64,000 bases of DNA, taken from positions 248,001-312,000 of the forward strand of contig NZ_SIHY01000001.1 in assembly GCF_004320535.1 (NCBI RefSeq), given 5' to 3'. Shown piece by piece: positions 50,417 to 61,009 of the stretch; the stretch's first letter is position 1; every line of letters begins with the position of its first letter. Both the position numbers and the translations under genes were made by a program. The notes beneath the pieces are model-generated. The model was not told where the DNA came from, did not search any database, and saw nothing but the letters and a program-made list of their open reading frames with translations. Origin of the DNA: Arthrobacter sp. S41. GTDB taxonomy: Bacteria > Actinomycetota > Actinomycetes > Actinomycetales > Micrococcaceae.

Positions 50417-52300
50417 ATGAGCAACTCAACACCCGCCAACCCGGCGTCGGTTGCGAATTCAATCAATCGAACCAAGGATGCCACCGCCGCTGTCTCTTCC
50501 GTTGTGGAAGCTTCGAACCCGGTACAGGGTCCGAATACTATCGTTGCTCCCACACAGATGACGGGCTCACAAGCCATCGTCCGCTCGCTGGAAGAACTAG
50601 GCGTCAAAGACGTCTTCGGATTGCCAGGTGGGGCCATCCTTCCCACCTATGATCCACTGATGGATTCGACCAAGATCAACCACGTCTTGGTCCGCCACGA
50701 ACAGGGTGCCGGCCATGCCGCACAGGGTTTCGCCATGGCTAGCGGTGAGGTAGGCGTTTGTATCGCTACCTCCGGCCCCGGCGCAACCAACCTCGTCACC
50801 GCACTGGCCGATGCCAATATGGACTCGGTCCCAATGGTGGCAATTACCGGTCAGGTGCACAGCGCATTTATTGGCTCTGACGCATTCCAGGAAGCAGACA
50901 TTGTCGGCATCACGATGCCGATCACTAAGCACGCTTTTTTGGTCACCAAAGCAGAAGACATTCCCAAGACCTTGGCCAGTGCCTTCTACCTAGCTCAGAC
51001 CGGTCGTCCCGGTCCGGTGCTGGTAGATATCACCAAGGATGCCCAACAGGCGGATATGACCTTCTCGTGGCCACCAAAGGTGGAATTGCCTGGATACCGT
51101 GTGGTGACTCGTGGTCACAACAAGCAGCTACGCGAAGCAGCCAAGCTGATCGCCGGCGCAACTCGTCCGGTGCTCTACGTAGGCGGCGGCGTCATCAAGG
51201 CCAACGCTCACGAAGAGCTGAAGGAATTTGCGGAATTCATCAACGCGCCAGTGGTCACCACCCTGACCGCACGCGGTGCGTTCCCTGACTCCCATGTACA
51301 GCACGTGGGCATGCCTGGCATGCACGGTGCAGTATCCGCGGTGACTGCACTGCAGCAGTCAGACTTGCTGATCACCCTGGGTGCTCGCTTTGATGACCGT
51401 GTCACCGGTGTGCTCTCATCCTTCGCTCCTAACGCGAAGGTGATCCACGCCGATATCGACCCAGCGGAAATCTCCAAGAATCGTGTAGCAGATGTGCCAA
51501 TTGTGGGCTCGCTGGATGAGATCATCCCGCAGCTGCAAGAAGCCTGCGCTACCCGCTTTGAAAACGAGCCTCAGGCCGATCTGACCGGTTGGTGGGGACT
51601 GCTGAACCGTCTGCGTGAAACCTATCCAATCGGTTACACACAAACCCAGGATGGACTCTCCGCGCCACAGAACGTGATCCAGCGTATCGGTGAACTCACC
51701 GGTCCTGACGGCGTTTACGTAGCCGGTGTAGGCCAGCACCAGATGTGGGCAGCCCAGTTTGTTAAGTATGAGCGTCCACGCTCCTGGCTGAACTCGGCCG
51801 GTCTTGGCACCATGGGCTTCTCGGTACCTGCAGCAATGGGTGCCAAGGTGGCCCAGCCTGAGCGTGTGGTCTGGGCTATTGATGGAGACGGTTGTTTCCA
51901 GATGACCAACCAAGAGTTGGCCACCTGCGTGATCAACAAGATCCCCATCAAGGTTGCCATCATCAACAACTCTTCACTGGGTATGGTTCGTCAGTGGCAG
52001 ACCCTGTTCTACGACGGCCGTTACTCCAACACCGATCTGAACACCGGTCACGGCACTGCACGCATTCCCGACTTTGTGAAGTTGGCAGATGCCTACGGTT
52101 GTGTGGGACTGCGTTGTGAACGTGATGAAGACATTGACGCCACCATCAAGCAGGCTTTGGAAATCAATGACCGCCCAGTGGTGATCGATTTTGTTGTCTC
52201 GGCTGATTCGATGGTGTGGCCAATGGTTCCTTCGGGAGTCAGCAACGACCAAATTCAGATTGCTAAGGGCATGACCCCTGAATGGGAAGAGGAGGACTAA
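50417..52300 (+). CDS. ilvB: acetolactate synthase large (catalytic) subunit IlvB
   Basis: TPP- and FAD-dependent enzyme condensing pyruvate with pyruvate or 2-oxobutyrate. The catalytic glutamate lies in [15 protein letters not shown], and the TPP/Mg motif is [19 protein letters not shown] with [12 protein letters not shown]. The 627-residue chain has a longer N-terminal extension (about 45 residues) than enterobacterial forms, common in actinobacteria. ATG 50417 has AAAGGA upstream; ATG 50402 is five codons earlier. First structural gene of the attenuated operon; works with the IlvN subunit immediately downstream. Confidence 0.95.
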   Translation: MSNSTPANPASVANSINRTKDATAAVSSVVEASNPVQGPNTIVAPTQMTGSQAIVRSLEELGVKDVFGLPGGAILPTYDPLMDSTKINHVLVRHEQGAGHAAQGFAMASGEVGVCIATSGPGATNLVTALADANMDSVPMVAITGQVHSAFIGSDAFQEADIVGITMPITKHAFLVTKAEDIPKTLASAFYLAQTGRPGPVLVDITKDAQQADMTFSWPPKVELPGYRVVTRGHNKQLREAAKLIAGATRPVLYVGGGVIKANAHEELKEFAEFINAPVVTTLTARGAFPDSHVQHVGMPGMHGAVSAVTALQQSDLLITLGARFDDRVTGVLSSFAPNAKVIHADIDPAEISKNRVADVPIVGSLDEIIPQLQEACATRFENEPQADLTGWWGLLNRLRETYPIGYTQTQDGLSAPQNVIQRIGELTGPDGVYVAGVGQHQMWAAQFVKYERPRSWLNSAGLGTMGFSVPAAMGAKVAQPERVVWAIDGDGCFQMTNQELATCVINKIPIKVAIINNSSLGMVRQWQTLFYDGRYSNTDLNTGHGTARIPDFVKLADAYGCVGLRCERDEDIDATIKQALEINDRPVVIDFVVSADSMVWPMVPSGVSNDQIQIAKGMTPEWEEED

Positions 52301-52303
52301 AAC

Positions 52304-52822
52304 ATGGCAAAGCACACGCTTTCGGTACTGGTAGAAGACGTACCTGGTGTACTCACCCGAGTAGCTAGCCTCTTCGCCCGCCGTGCCTTCAACATTCACT
52401 CATTGGCTGTAGGCCCCACGGAAATTGACGGCATTAGCCGCATGACCGTAGTGGTTGACGCCGAGGGCGATTCCCTAGAACAGGTGACCAAGCAGCTGAA
52501 CAAGCTGATCAACGTCATCAAAATTGTCGAACTGCTGCCGGAAACCTCGGTGCAGCGCGACCACATCATGGTCAAGGTGCGTGCCGACGCGGCAACCCGC
52601 CTGCAGGTGACCCAGGCTGCGGAACTCTTCCGTGCCTCGGTGATCGATGTGTCTACCGACTCGCTGGTAGTGGAAGCTACCGGCAACGCGGCAAAGATTG
52701 AAGCGCTCTTGGCGATCCTTGAGCCTTTTGGCATTCGAGAGATTGTTCAGTCCGGCACCCTCGCGGTGGGACGTGGCGCCAAATCAATGAGCGACCGCGC
52801 ACTAAAGTCCCTCTCTGCCTAA
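52304..52822 (+). CDS. ilvN: acetolactate synthase small (regulatory) subunit IlvN
   Basis: A 172-residue regulatory subunit giving valine feedback control and full activity to IlvB. The N-terminal ACT domain starts LSVLVEDVPGVLTRVASLFARRAFNIHSL; the C-terminal domain includes ELLPETSVQRDHIMVKV and the FGIREIVQSGTLAVGRG ending. It begins three bases after the ilvB stop with GAGGAGG upstream, so the subunits are co-translated in order. Nothing is truncated. Confidence 0.95.
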   Translation: MAKHTLSVLVEDVPGVLTRVASLFARRAFNIHSLAVGPTEIDGISRMTVVVDAEGDSLEQVTKQLNKLINVIKIVELLPETSVQRDHIMVKVRADAATRLQVTQAAELFRASVIDVSTDSLVVEATGNAAKIEALLAILEPFGIREIVQSGTLAVGRGAKSMSDRALKSLSA

Positions 52823-53956
<1,134 letters not shown>

Positions 53957-53992
53957 TCGCGAGCTGAGAACTAGCTTTATTATCTGAAAGCA

Positions 53993-54034
53993 GCTGGCTC
54001 TGAACGATAGGAATATCGTTTAGAGCCAGCGGTT
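53993..54034 (+). terminator. terminator of ilvBNC operon
   Basis: GCTGGCTCT plus AACGATA (53993-54009) pairs with TATCGTT plus AGAGCCAGC (54014-54030) with one G-T pair and a GGAA loop, then GGTTTTCG. Confidence 0.85.
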
Positions 54035-54229
54035 TTCGTTTAAATGCATGTTGCGTCCATTCTGCGATGAGCGCATCGAAAAGGGAGCTGCACTCCTGCT
54101 GTGTGCTGAAGTGCCGCGGCCTGAAGGAACTTTAGTATTCAATCTTTTAGTGTAAGAATTGTTCCGGGCGAGAGCAGAACGAACAATGCCGCCGCCGCTG
54201 TTCAATAGCTGATAGTTCAAGGAGCAAAA

Positions 54230-54637
54230 GTGGCTAGCGAAGATATTGAGATCGTTTCTGATGGAAATGGCGTGGCAGTCCTTGGCGAACGCAGCGCCGT
54301 TGACAAATTCGTGGAATCCGTCGGCTTGATTTCCAAGGAACTGCCCTTGGAACGCGTAAGCAAAGCAGCTGGCCACAGTGCAACCGCGATGCAAGCCGGT
54401 AGCGGGATTGCGCAGACGTCCGGACGCTGGATCAAGCTCTCGGAAGACTCAGCACGGATCTTCAATGCCAAGAACCTGATGGCTGGATCGGAGAACGGCC
54501 TGGCGCGTGCAGTCGTCATGAAAGATGGCAAGATCAGCAATTTGCTTGAAATCGTCACCAGCCCAACGGCGATGCTTTCAAACCCGGCTGTTCTGGCAGG
54601 CGTGGGTGGAATTATAGCCCAATACGCGATGCAGTAG
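54230..54637 (+). CDS. unrecognised protein, N-terminal part (ends at amber codon)
   Basis: A 135-residue frame from GTG 54230 with AAGGAG six bases upstream. It includes GNGVAVLGERSAVDKFVESV, QAGSGIAQTSGRWIKLSEDSARIF and a glycine/alanine-rich hydrophobic end (NPAVLAGVGGIIAQYAMQ) that may insert in or lie on a membrane. The frame is closed by a single TAG at 54635-54637, but continues open in the same frame into 54641-55495. From memory, intact relatives run through this junction with a glutamine there; CAG to TAG is one base change. Function unknown. Confidence 0.6.
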   Translation: MASEDIEIVSDGNGVAVLGERSAVDKFVESVGLISKELPLERVSKAAGHSATAMQAGSGIAQTSGRWIKLSEDSARIFNAKNLMAGSENGLARAVVMKDGKISNLLEIVTSPTAMLSNPAVLAGVGGIIAQYAMQ

Positions 54638-54640
54638 AGC

Positions 54641-55495
54641 ATGGATGAGATCACCGATTACTTGAAGGTGATCGACGAGAAAATTGACGATATCCTCCGT
54701 GCGCAGAATGACGCGGTCCTAGCGGATCTTGATGGTGTTGGAATGCTCATCGATGATGCCATGGTCGTGCGCGACCAAGTGGGGCATATCGGCGAGACGA
54801 CATGGTCAAAGGTTAATTCGAATGCCAAGACCATCGCAACGACCCAGTCCTATGCGCTGCGGGCCTTGGCAGGATTAGCTGAAAAGCTGGAAAACAAAAC
54901 GAAGATGGGTGAACTGGCCAAGATCACCCGCGAGATCGAATCAAAGGCCACCCAGTGGTTGGCAGTATTGGCACGTTGCTTCCAACTCGAAGACGGCATG
55001 TCTGTTCTGGAACTGGACCGTGTGCTCAACGGGTCTCCTGACGAACTGGAGAATCATCGAATCGCGCTGCAGATCGCGCGCGAACGCAGAATCGCACACA
55101 TTACGAAGGTGACCGAGCAGCTTCTTGAGCGAATCGCTGTCGTCGCCGGACTGGCGAATTCAAAGGTGCTGCTGCATCCGAAGTCATCGAGCGAAGTCGT
55201 GAAGGCGACGAATGCCGTCTCGAATGATCTAGTGGAATTCCAAAGCCGATTGGGAATCGAGAGCGCCTACGGGGCACTGGAGTCAAAGAAGTGGCTCAAG
55301 GCTGTCTCCGAGGTTCGGGACAAGGTGACTGATGCAGGCGCTGATGGCTTGAGCGCAATCAAGCAGTTTGGGGACGAGACGAAGAACCGTGCCCTGGACA
55401 AAGCCGAGGACGTAGCAACTTCATTTGCCGAGAATATCAAGAAAAGCCGCAGTGGGGAGTCCGCGAAGGATTCTCCAGAAGCCATTGAGAAGTAG
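54641..55495 (+). CDS. unrecognised helical protein, C-terminal part of the split gene
   Basis: A 284-residue frame in phase with the preceding one, starting only one codon (AGC) after the amber stop. It begins MDEITDYLKVIDEKIDDILRAQ and is almost wholly helical with heptad-like leucines (about residues 1-60, 80-105, 135-170), ending in a charged tail. ATG 54641 has no credible ribosome-binding site, which supports its being the rest of a 421-residue protein rather than an independent gene. It might still be expressed by re-initiation or readthrough. No function can be named. Confidence 0.55.
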   Translation: MDEITDYLKVIDEKIDDILRAQNDAVLADLDGVGMLIDDAMVVRDQVGHIGETTWSKVNSNAKTIATTQSYALRALAGLAEKLENKTKMGELAKITREIESKATQWLAVLARCFQLEDGMSVLELDRVLNGSPDELENHRIALQIARERRIAHITKVTEQLLERIAVVAGLANSKVLLHPKSSSEVVKATNAVSNDLVEFQSRLGIESAYGALESKKWLKAVSEVRDKVTDAGADGLSAIKQFGDETKNRALDKAEDVATSFAENIKKSRSGESAKDSPEAIEK

Positions 55496-55548
55496 GAGCT
55501 GGCGGAGCTAGATTCTTCCCTCGCACTTGGCTCCATTGCATTTCAAAT

Positions 55549-55599
55549 AAATCGACCTCGGTTACTTCCGATATGGGAAGTAACCGAGGTCGATTTTTT
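55549..55599. terminator. bidirectional terminator
   Basis: A 21-bp perfect stem (55549-55569 with 55576-55596) around CGACCTCGGTTACTTCC and its complement, with A and T runs on its flanks, between convergent genes. Confidence 0.9.
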
Positions 55600-55631
55600 A
55601 GTCTGCTGGGTCGGATACCAGCCAGGCAGGC

Positions 55632-56240
55632 TTAGAGCTTCGAAGCCCGGTAGCCGGCCTTGCGCGCATCAGCTGCAGTCTTGAAGCATTCTTCTGGCTT
55701 CGTGATGTTGTAGAAGCGCTGTCCCTTGACGTGGTACTTCCACTCCTTCTGGCTGCCGGTGCGGTTGCCCTTCACCGGGTAGCCTGCAGGGCAGTTCTTT
55801 GCCTTGCCGCTCATCTTCACGGAACGCTTGGCGGCCGCCTTCTTCACCAGCAAGGTCTGCGTCTTCTGAATGGTCGAGGTCTTGCCCTTGAGCTGGTACT
55901 TGACCGTGGTGGTGACCTTGTAGGTGCCCGCTGCGAGCTTGACGGACTTCTTCTTGCTGGCGACGGTCTTCTTGCCCTTGACCACCTTCAGCAACGCCGA
56001 CTTGATCTTCACGTTCTTTGCCTTGGAATAGCTAGGCTTGATGGTTGCCTTGGCTGAACCCTTGACAGTCTTCGTGCCAATTTTCTTGATCGTTACCGCA
56101 GGAGCCTTTTTCTTCGCAGCAACGATGCTGGCAGATGAAATGCTGGTGGGCAACGGAGCGGCCGAGGCCGCGGAGACACCGGAGAATACAAGTGCTCCCG
56201 AAGCGATGACAGCGAGTGAACGCTGAACTAATTTATTCAA
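55632..56240 (-). CDS. secreted lysine-rich protein with C-terminal sunset-type domain
   Basis: About 202 residues from TTG 56240, which places a classical signal peptide at the start (MNKLVQRSLAVIASGALVF, cleavage near ASA); GGGGAG lies three to four bases before it. A very lysine-rich, beta-strand-like middle (TIKKIGTKTVKGSAKATIKP, VKGKKTVASKKKSVKL) resembles a wall- or polyanion-binding Ig-like domain. The end carries the short actinobacterial motif called sunset: NCPAGYPVKGN, WKYHVKGQRFYN and ECFKTAADARKAGYRASK. Function unknown; export and envelope association are inferred. Confidence 0.75.
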   Translation of the reverse strand: MNKLVQRSLAVIASGALVFSGVSAASAAPLPTSISSASIVAAKKKAPAVTIKKIGTKTVKGSAKATIKPSYSKAKNVKIKSALLKVVKGKKTVASKKKSVKLAAGTYKVTTTVKYQLKGKTSTIQKTQTLLVKKAAAKRSVKMSGKAKNCPAGYPVKGNRTGSQKEWKYHVKGQRFYNITKPEECFKTAADARKAGYRASKL

Positions 56241-56452
56241 TTTCTCCCCATAGAAAGTCGAGCGAGCATGGGCACTGATCGGTCCCATGTGCTGATTCTA
56301 ATCTGGACTGGGAATAGAAACTATGGCTGGACGCGATTGTGATCGATTGCGGCTATTGCCGTCAAAGCGTTACCCGAGCAGTCGAGTGTTTTCCCAATGA
56401 TTAGTTGAAGCCTTTGCTAGGCTCGGGCAAAACCATGCAAAGGAGGGCGCCC

Positions 56453-57157
56453 ATGCCACAGGAAAGCAACTACGACGATTTCGCCCAGGACTACGCTGAC
56501 GAGAACGAATTCAGCATGCTGAACGCCTACTATGAGCGGCCGGCCACCTTGGAACTGGCAGGAGAGGTTGCCGGCCGGAACATCCTGGATATCGGCTGCG
56601 GCGCCGGTCCGCTGTCGGAACAGCTCATGAGCCGTGGAGCGAGCGTCTCGGGCTTCGACACCAGCCGGGCAATGGTGGACCTGGCACGCCAGCGGCTGGG
56701 CGAAGATGCCGACCTGAAAGTGGCGACATTGGGGGAGAAGCTCCCGTATGCCGACAACAGTTTTGACGATGCCATTGCTTCCTTGGTGTTCCACTATTTG
56801 CCGGACTGGGACTACGCACTGGAGGAAGTCCGCCGGGTCCTCAAGCCCGGCGGCCGGCTCATCATGTCGGTGAACCATCCGATTCTCTACCCGTTCAACC
56901 ACCGAGGCAAGGACTACTTCCAGCTCACCCAGTACACCGACGAAGTGACTTTCAAGGGGAAGCCTGCCGAACTGACCTATTGGCATCGGCCTTTGCATGA
57001 AACCATGAAGGCACTGATCTCCGCAGGGTTCGCGGTGGAGCGTGTTTGGGAGCCGCCGTATGCCAAGGATGCGCCCGAAGGCGTGATTCCAGAAGCCTTG
57101 CGTGAACGCGACGCGTTCTTGAGCTTCCTGTTCTTCTCGCTGCGCTCGACGCGCTAG
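56453..57157 (+). CDS. class I SAM-dependent methyltransferase
   Basis: A 234-residue methyltransferase with the Rossmann-like fold. SAM-binding motif I is NILDIGCGAGPLSEQLMSRG (about residues 44-63), motif II GFDTSRAMVDLARQRL, then DDAIASLVFHYLPDW and the motif RRVLKPGGRLIMSVNHP. It resembles UbiE/type-11 enzymes that methylate small molecules; substrate unknown. ATG 56453 follows AAAGGAGGG. The frame is open from 56405 but lacks a second ribosome-binding site. It lies beside rhamnose genes, converging on rmlA, without a clear link. Confidence 0.87.
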   Translation: MPQESNYDDFAQDYADENEFSMLNAYYERPATLELAGEVAGRNILDIGCGAGPLSEQLMSRGASVSGFDTSRAMVDLARQRLGEDADLKVATLGEKLPYADNSFDDAIASLVFHYLPDWDYALEEVRRVLKPGGRLIMSVNHPILYPFNHRGKDYFQLTQYTDEVTFKGKPAELTYWHRPLHETMKALISAGFAVERVWEPPYAKDAPEGVIPEALRERDAFLSFLFFSLRSTR

Positions 57158-57213
57158 CCAGCGCACTGCTTCCAGGTGCCAACGGCGTCCGGAAGCCGCG
57201 AAGCCCTCGAATG

Positions 57214-58131
57214 TCAGCTGATAGCCGGCATAGCGGCAGGACGCGTTGAATGATGGGGATCGACGAAACTGTTTTCTGCCAGCTGAAGCAAGTAAGCGCC
57301 ATACCCGCTCTTGCCCAACTCCCGGCCCAAAGTGCGCAACTGGTCATCGCAGATGAACCCCTGGCGCCATGCAACTTCCTCGGGAGAACCGATCTTCAAA
57401 CCCTGCCGCGCTTCGACAGTGCGCACGAAGTTGGAGGCGTCGTTGAGCGAATCGAAGGTTCCGGTATCAAGCCACGCAGTTCCGCGGGCCAGCACCGTGA
57501 CGTTGAGGTTGCCCTCTTCGAGGTACAAGCGGTTGATGTCGGTGATCTCAAGCTCTCCACGGGCCGAAGGCTGCAATGTCCGGGCTTTGCCAACCACGGA
57601 ATTGTCGTAGAAGTACAATCCCGGAACAGCGTAGTGGCTTTTCGGGTCCAGCGGCTTCTCTTCCAGCGATACGGCCCTTCCGGAGCTATCGAACTCGACG
57701 ACGCCGTAGGACCTGGGATCCTTGACCCAGTAGCCGAAGATCGTCGCGCCGGTCTGGTCGGCGTAGCTTCCCAACTGGGTGCCGAACCCCGGTCCATGGA
57801 AGATGTTGTCACCCAGCACCAGCGCCACGGATTCCCCTCCGATGTGCTCGGCGCCAAGTATGAACGCTTGGGCCAGGCCTTCAGGCCGGGCTTGCACGGC
57901 ATAGGACAGATTGATGCCGAACTGCGAGCCATCGCCGAGCAAGGACTTGAACTGCCCCTCATCCTGCGGCGTCGTGATGACCAGGATGTCCCTGATTCCA
58001 GCGAGCATGAGCGTGGTCAGCGGATAGTAGATCATCGGCTTGTCGAAGACAGGCACCAATTGCTTTGAGATGCCTCGCGTGATCGGGTGCAAACGAGACC
58101 CGGTTCCCCCAGCTAGAATTATTCCCCTCAT
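57214..58131 (-). CDS. rmlA: glucose-1-phosphate thymidylyltransferase RmlA
   Basis: First enzyme of dTDP-L-rhamnose synthesis, joining dTTP and glucose 1-phosphate. [38 protein letters not shown] starts the chain in pieces typical of the nucleotidyltransferase fold (GGxGxRLxPxT, then [16 protein letters not shown]). [32 protein letters not shown] and the [11 protein letters not shown] loop are diagnostic. ATG 58131 gives 305 residues with a short tail beyond the usual length; the frame's earlier start would overlap the divergent promoter. It diverges from rmlB across about 105 bp. Confidence 0.94.
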   Translation of the reverse strand: MRGIILAGGTGSRLHPITRGISKQLVPVFDKPMIYYPLTTLMLAGIRDILVITTPQDEGQFKSLLGDGSQFGINLSYAVQARPEGLAQAFILGAEHIGGESVALVLGDNIFHGPGFGTQLGSYADQTGATIFGYWVKDPRSYGVVEFDSSGRAVSLEEKPLDPKSHYAVPGLYFYDNSVVGKARTLQPSARGELEITDINRLYLEEGNLNVTVLARGTAWLDTGTFDSLNDASNFVRTVEARQGLKIGSPEEVAWRQGFICDDQLRTLGRELGKSGYGAYLLQLAENSFVDPHHSTRPAAMPAIS

Positions 58132-58149
58132 GGCTATCGAGCCTAATGA

Positions 58150-59252
<1,103 letters not shown>

Positions 59253-59253
<1 letters not shown>

Positions 59254-60674
59254 TGGGCGGCGCGGCGCAGCTACGGGTGGAGGGCAGCCCGATTCAAGGA
59301 CTCGAGGTGGTCAGCCTACCGGTGCACCGCGATGAGCGCGGCTGGTTCAAGGAGAACTGGCAGCGGGAGAAAATGGTGGCTGCGGGTTTGCCGGACTTCC
59401 GCCCGGTGCAGAACAATGTCTCCTTCAATGGCCCGCGCGGGACCACTCGCGGATTGCACGCCGAGCCATGGGACAAATACATTTCGGTGCTGTCTGGAGA
59501 GATCTTCGGCGTCTGGGTGGATCTGCGTCCCGGGCACGGTTTCGGCAGCCTGTTCACCGCGAAGATGGGCGAAGGCCAAGCGGTCTTCGTGCCACGCGGG
59601 GTGGCCAATGCCTTCCAGACCTTGGCCTCGAACACCGTGTACTCCTACCTGGTCACCGAGCACTGGACAGAGGCAGCCCGGTTGGAATACAGCTACGTCA
59701 ATCTGGCCGACCCGGATTTGGACATCCCCTGGCCCATCAGCTTGGATGAGGCCATAGTTTCACAGGCGGACAAGGAGCACCCACCGCTGGCGCAGGCGAA
59801 ACCAGTGCAGCCCAAGAAAATTGCGGTGCTCGGCGGGAACGGTCAGCTCGGACGTGCCTTCGCTCAACTGGCGAAGTCAGATGAACGGATCGCTTTGTAT
59901 ACCCGCGCCCAGACCGACTTGCAGTCCCCGGGCTTCGCGGCATCGCTGGACCTTGCCAATTGCAGCCACGTGGTCAACGCGGCGGCGATGACCTCAGTGG
60001 ACCGGGCCCAAACCCCTGCGGGCAGTGCCGAAGCGTGGCAAGTCAATGCCGTGGCCGTGCGCCAGCTGGCGGCACGATGCGGTGAGCTGGGGGTGCCGCT
60101 GGTGCATGTTTCCACCGACTATGTGTTCGATGGCGCGCAACGCGAGGTCGATGAGCTGCATCCGATCGCGCCGCTCGGAGTCTACGGCCAAAGCAAGGCC
60201 GCTGGCGAGCAGGCTGTGCTGGCTCACACCGGCAACTATGTGGTGCGCACCAGCTGGGTTATCGGGCAGGGCAACAATTTCGTGTCCACCATGCGCCGAC
60301 TGGCCGAGCAGGGAATCGCGCCCAGGGTGGTCGATGACCAAGTTGGACGACTGACCTTCGCCAGCGAGTTGGCCCGCGGCATCATGCACTTGCTGGATAC
60401 CGGCAGCGCCCCGGGGATCTATCACCTGCAGGGCGGCGGCGAACCCGCCAGCTGGTACCAGGTTGCCCGCGAGGTCTTCGCCTTGTGCGGCCATGACCCG
60501 GATGCCGTGCAGCCGGTTTCCACCCGGGAGTATGCCTTGGACCGGCCCCATCTGGCACCCCGGCCGGTAAACAGCACGCTGGACACCGCAAAATTGCAAG
60601 CGACCGGCTTTGCGCCGAAGCCGTTATCCGACTTGCTGGACCAGTTCCTTGGCCAGAATCGTGTGACGTCATAA
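59253..60674 (+). CDS. fused dTDP-4-dehydrorhamnose 3,5-epimerase-like / dTDP-4-dehydrorhamnose reductase (RmlC-RmlD)
   Basis: A 473-residue bifunctional protein. Residues about 8-185 form an RmlC-like cupin: VHRDERGWFKENW, NVSFNGPRGTTRGLHAEPWDKYISVLSGEIF, VFVPRGVANAFQTLASNTVYSYL. The place where classical RmlC has AHGF reads ANAF, so one normally conserved histidine is asparagine. Residues about 193-473 form RmlD: KKIAVLGGNGQLGRAF, VHVSTDYVFDG, YGQSKAAGEQAV and the RPVNSTLDT ending. Together with RmlA and RmlB it completes dTDP-L-rhamnose for cell-wall polysaccharide or glycolipid. Confidence 0.9.
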
Positions 60675-60718
60675 AAACCGGGTAGGTAAAAATCGGGTGT
60701 GGTCCAAGTGGAGGGCAG

Positions 60719-60868
60719 GTGAACGGAAAGAAACCCTCAGTCAGGTTCGACCATCCTGCGCACGGTGAGAGTTGTTCCAAGTCAATTTCAGAATTTGCGG
60801 GGACGAATTCGTTGTTGCCGAGTGATGGCGAAGTGCTGTGCATTCACTGGGAAAAGAAGAAAAAGTGA
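60719..60868 (+). CDS. possible 49-residue small protein
   Basis: GTG 60719 has GGAGG four to five bases upstream and opens 49 codons, with MNGKKPSVRFDHPAHGESC at the start and VLCIHWEKKKK before TGA. It lies in the 335-bp gap between the rmlCD fusion and the large regulator. Composition is plausible but no homologue is known to me. Otherwise the gap shows no recognised motif. Confidence 0.28.
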   Translation: MNGKKPSVRFDHPAHGESCSKSISEFAGTNSLLPSDGEVLCIHWEKKKK

Positions 60869-61009
60869 CTGAGCTTCATTTATCCTGCCGAACCCAGTGA
60901 TCTCGCTGCCTTTAAGTCATAGGATGGGGAAATACGAGGAAGAGTCCAGGCGGATTCTTTCGCGGATAAGCGGTTAATTTGGGGGAACGAACCGATTGGG
61001 GCGGTTTGA

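Noticed and set aside
56417-57166. Minus-strand open frame of 249 codons over the methyltransferase
   Set aside because: The plus strand encodes all methyltransferase motifs; the reverse frame is a mirror artefact.
57250-58068. Plus-strand open frame of 272 codons over rmlA
   Set aside because: Antisense to a textbook RmlA; no ribosome-binding site or domain.
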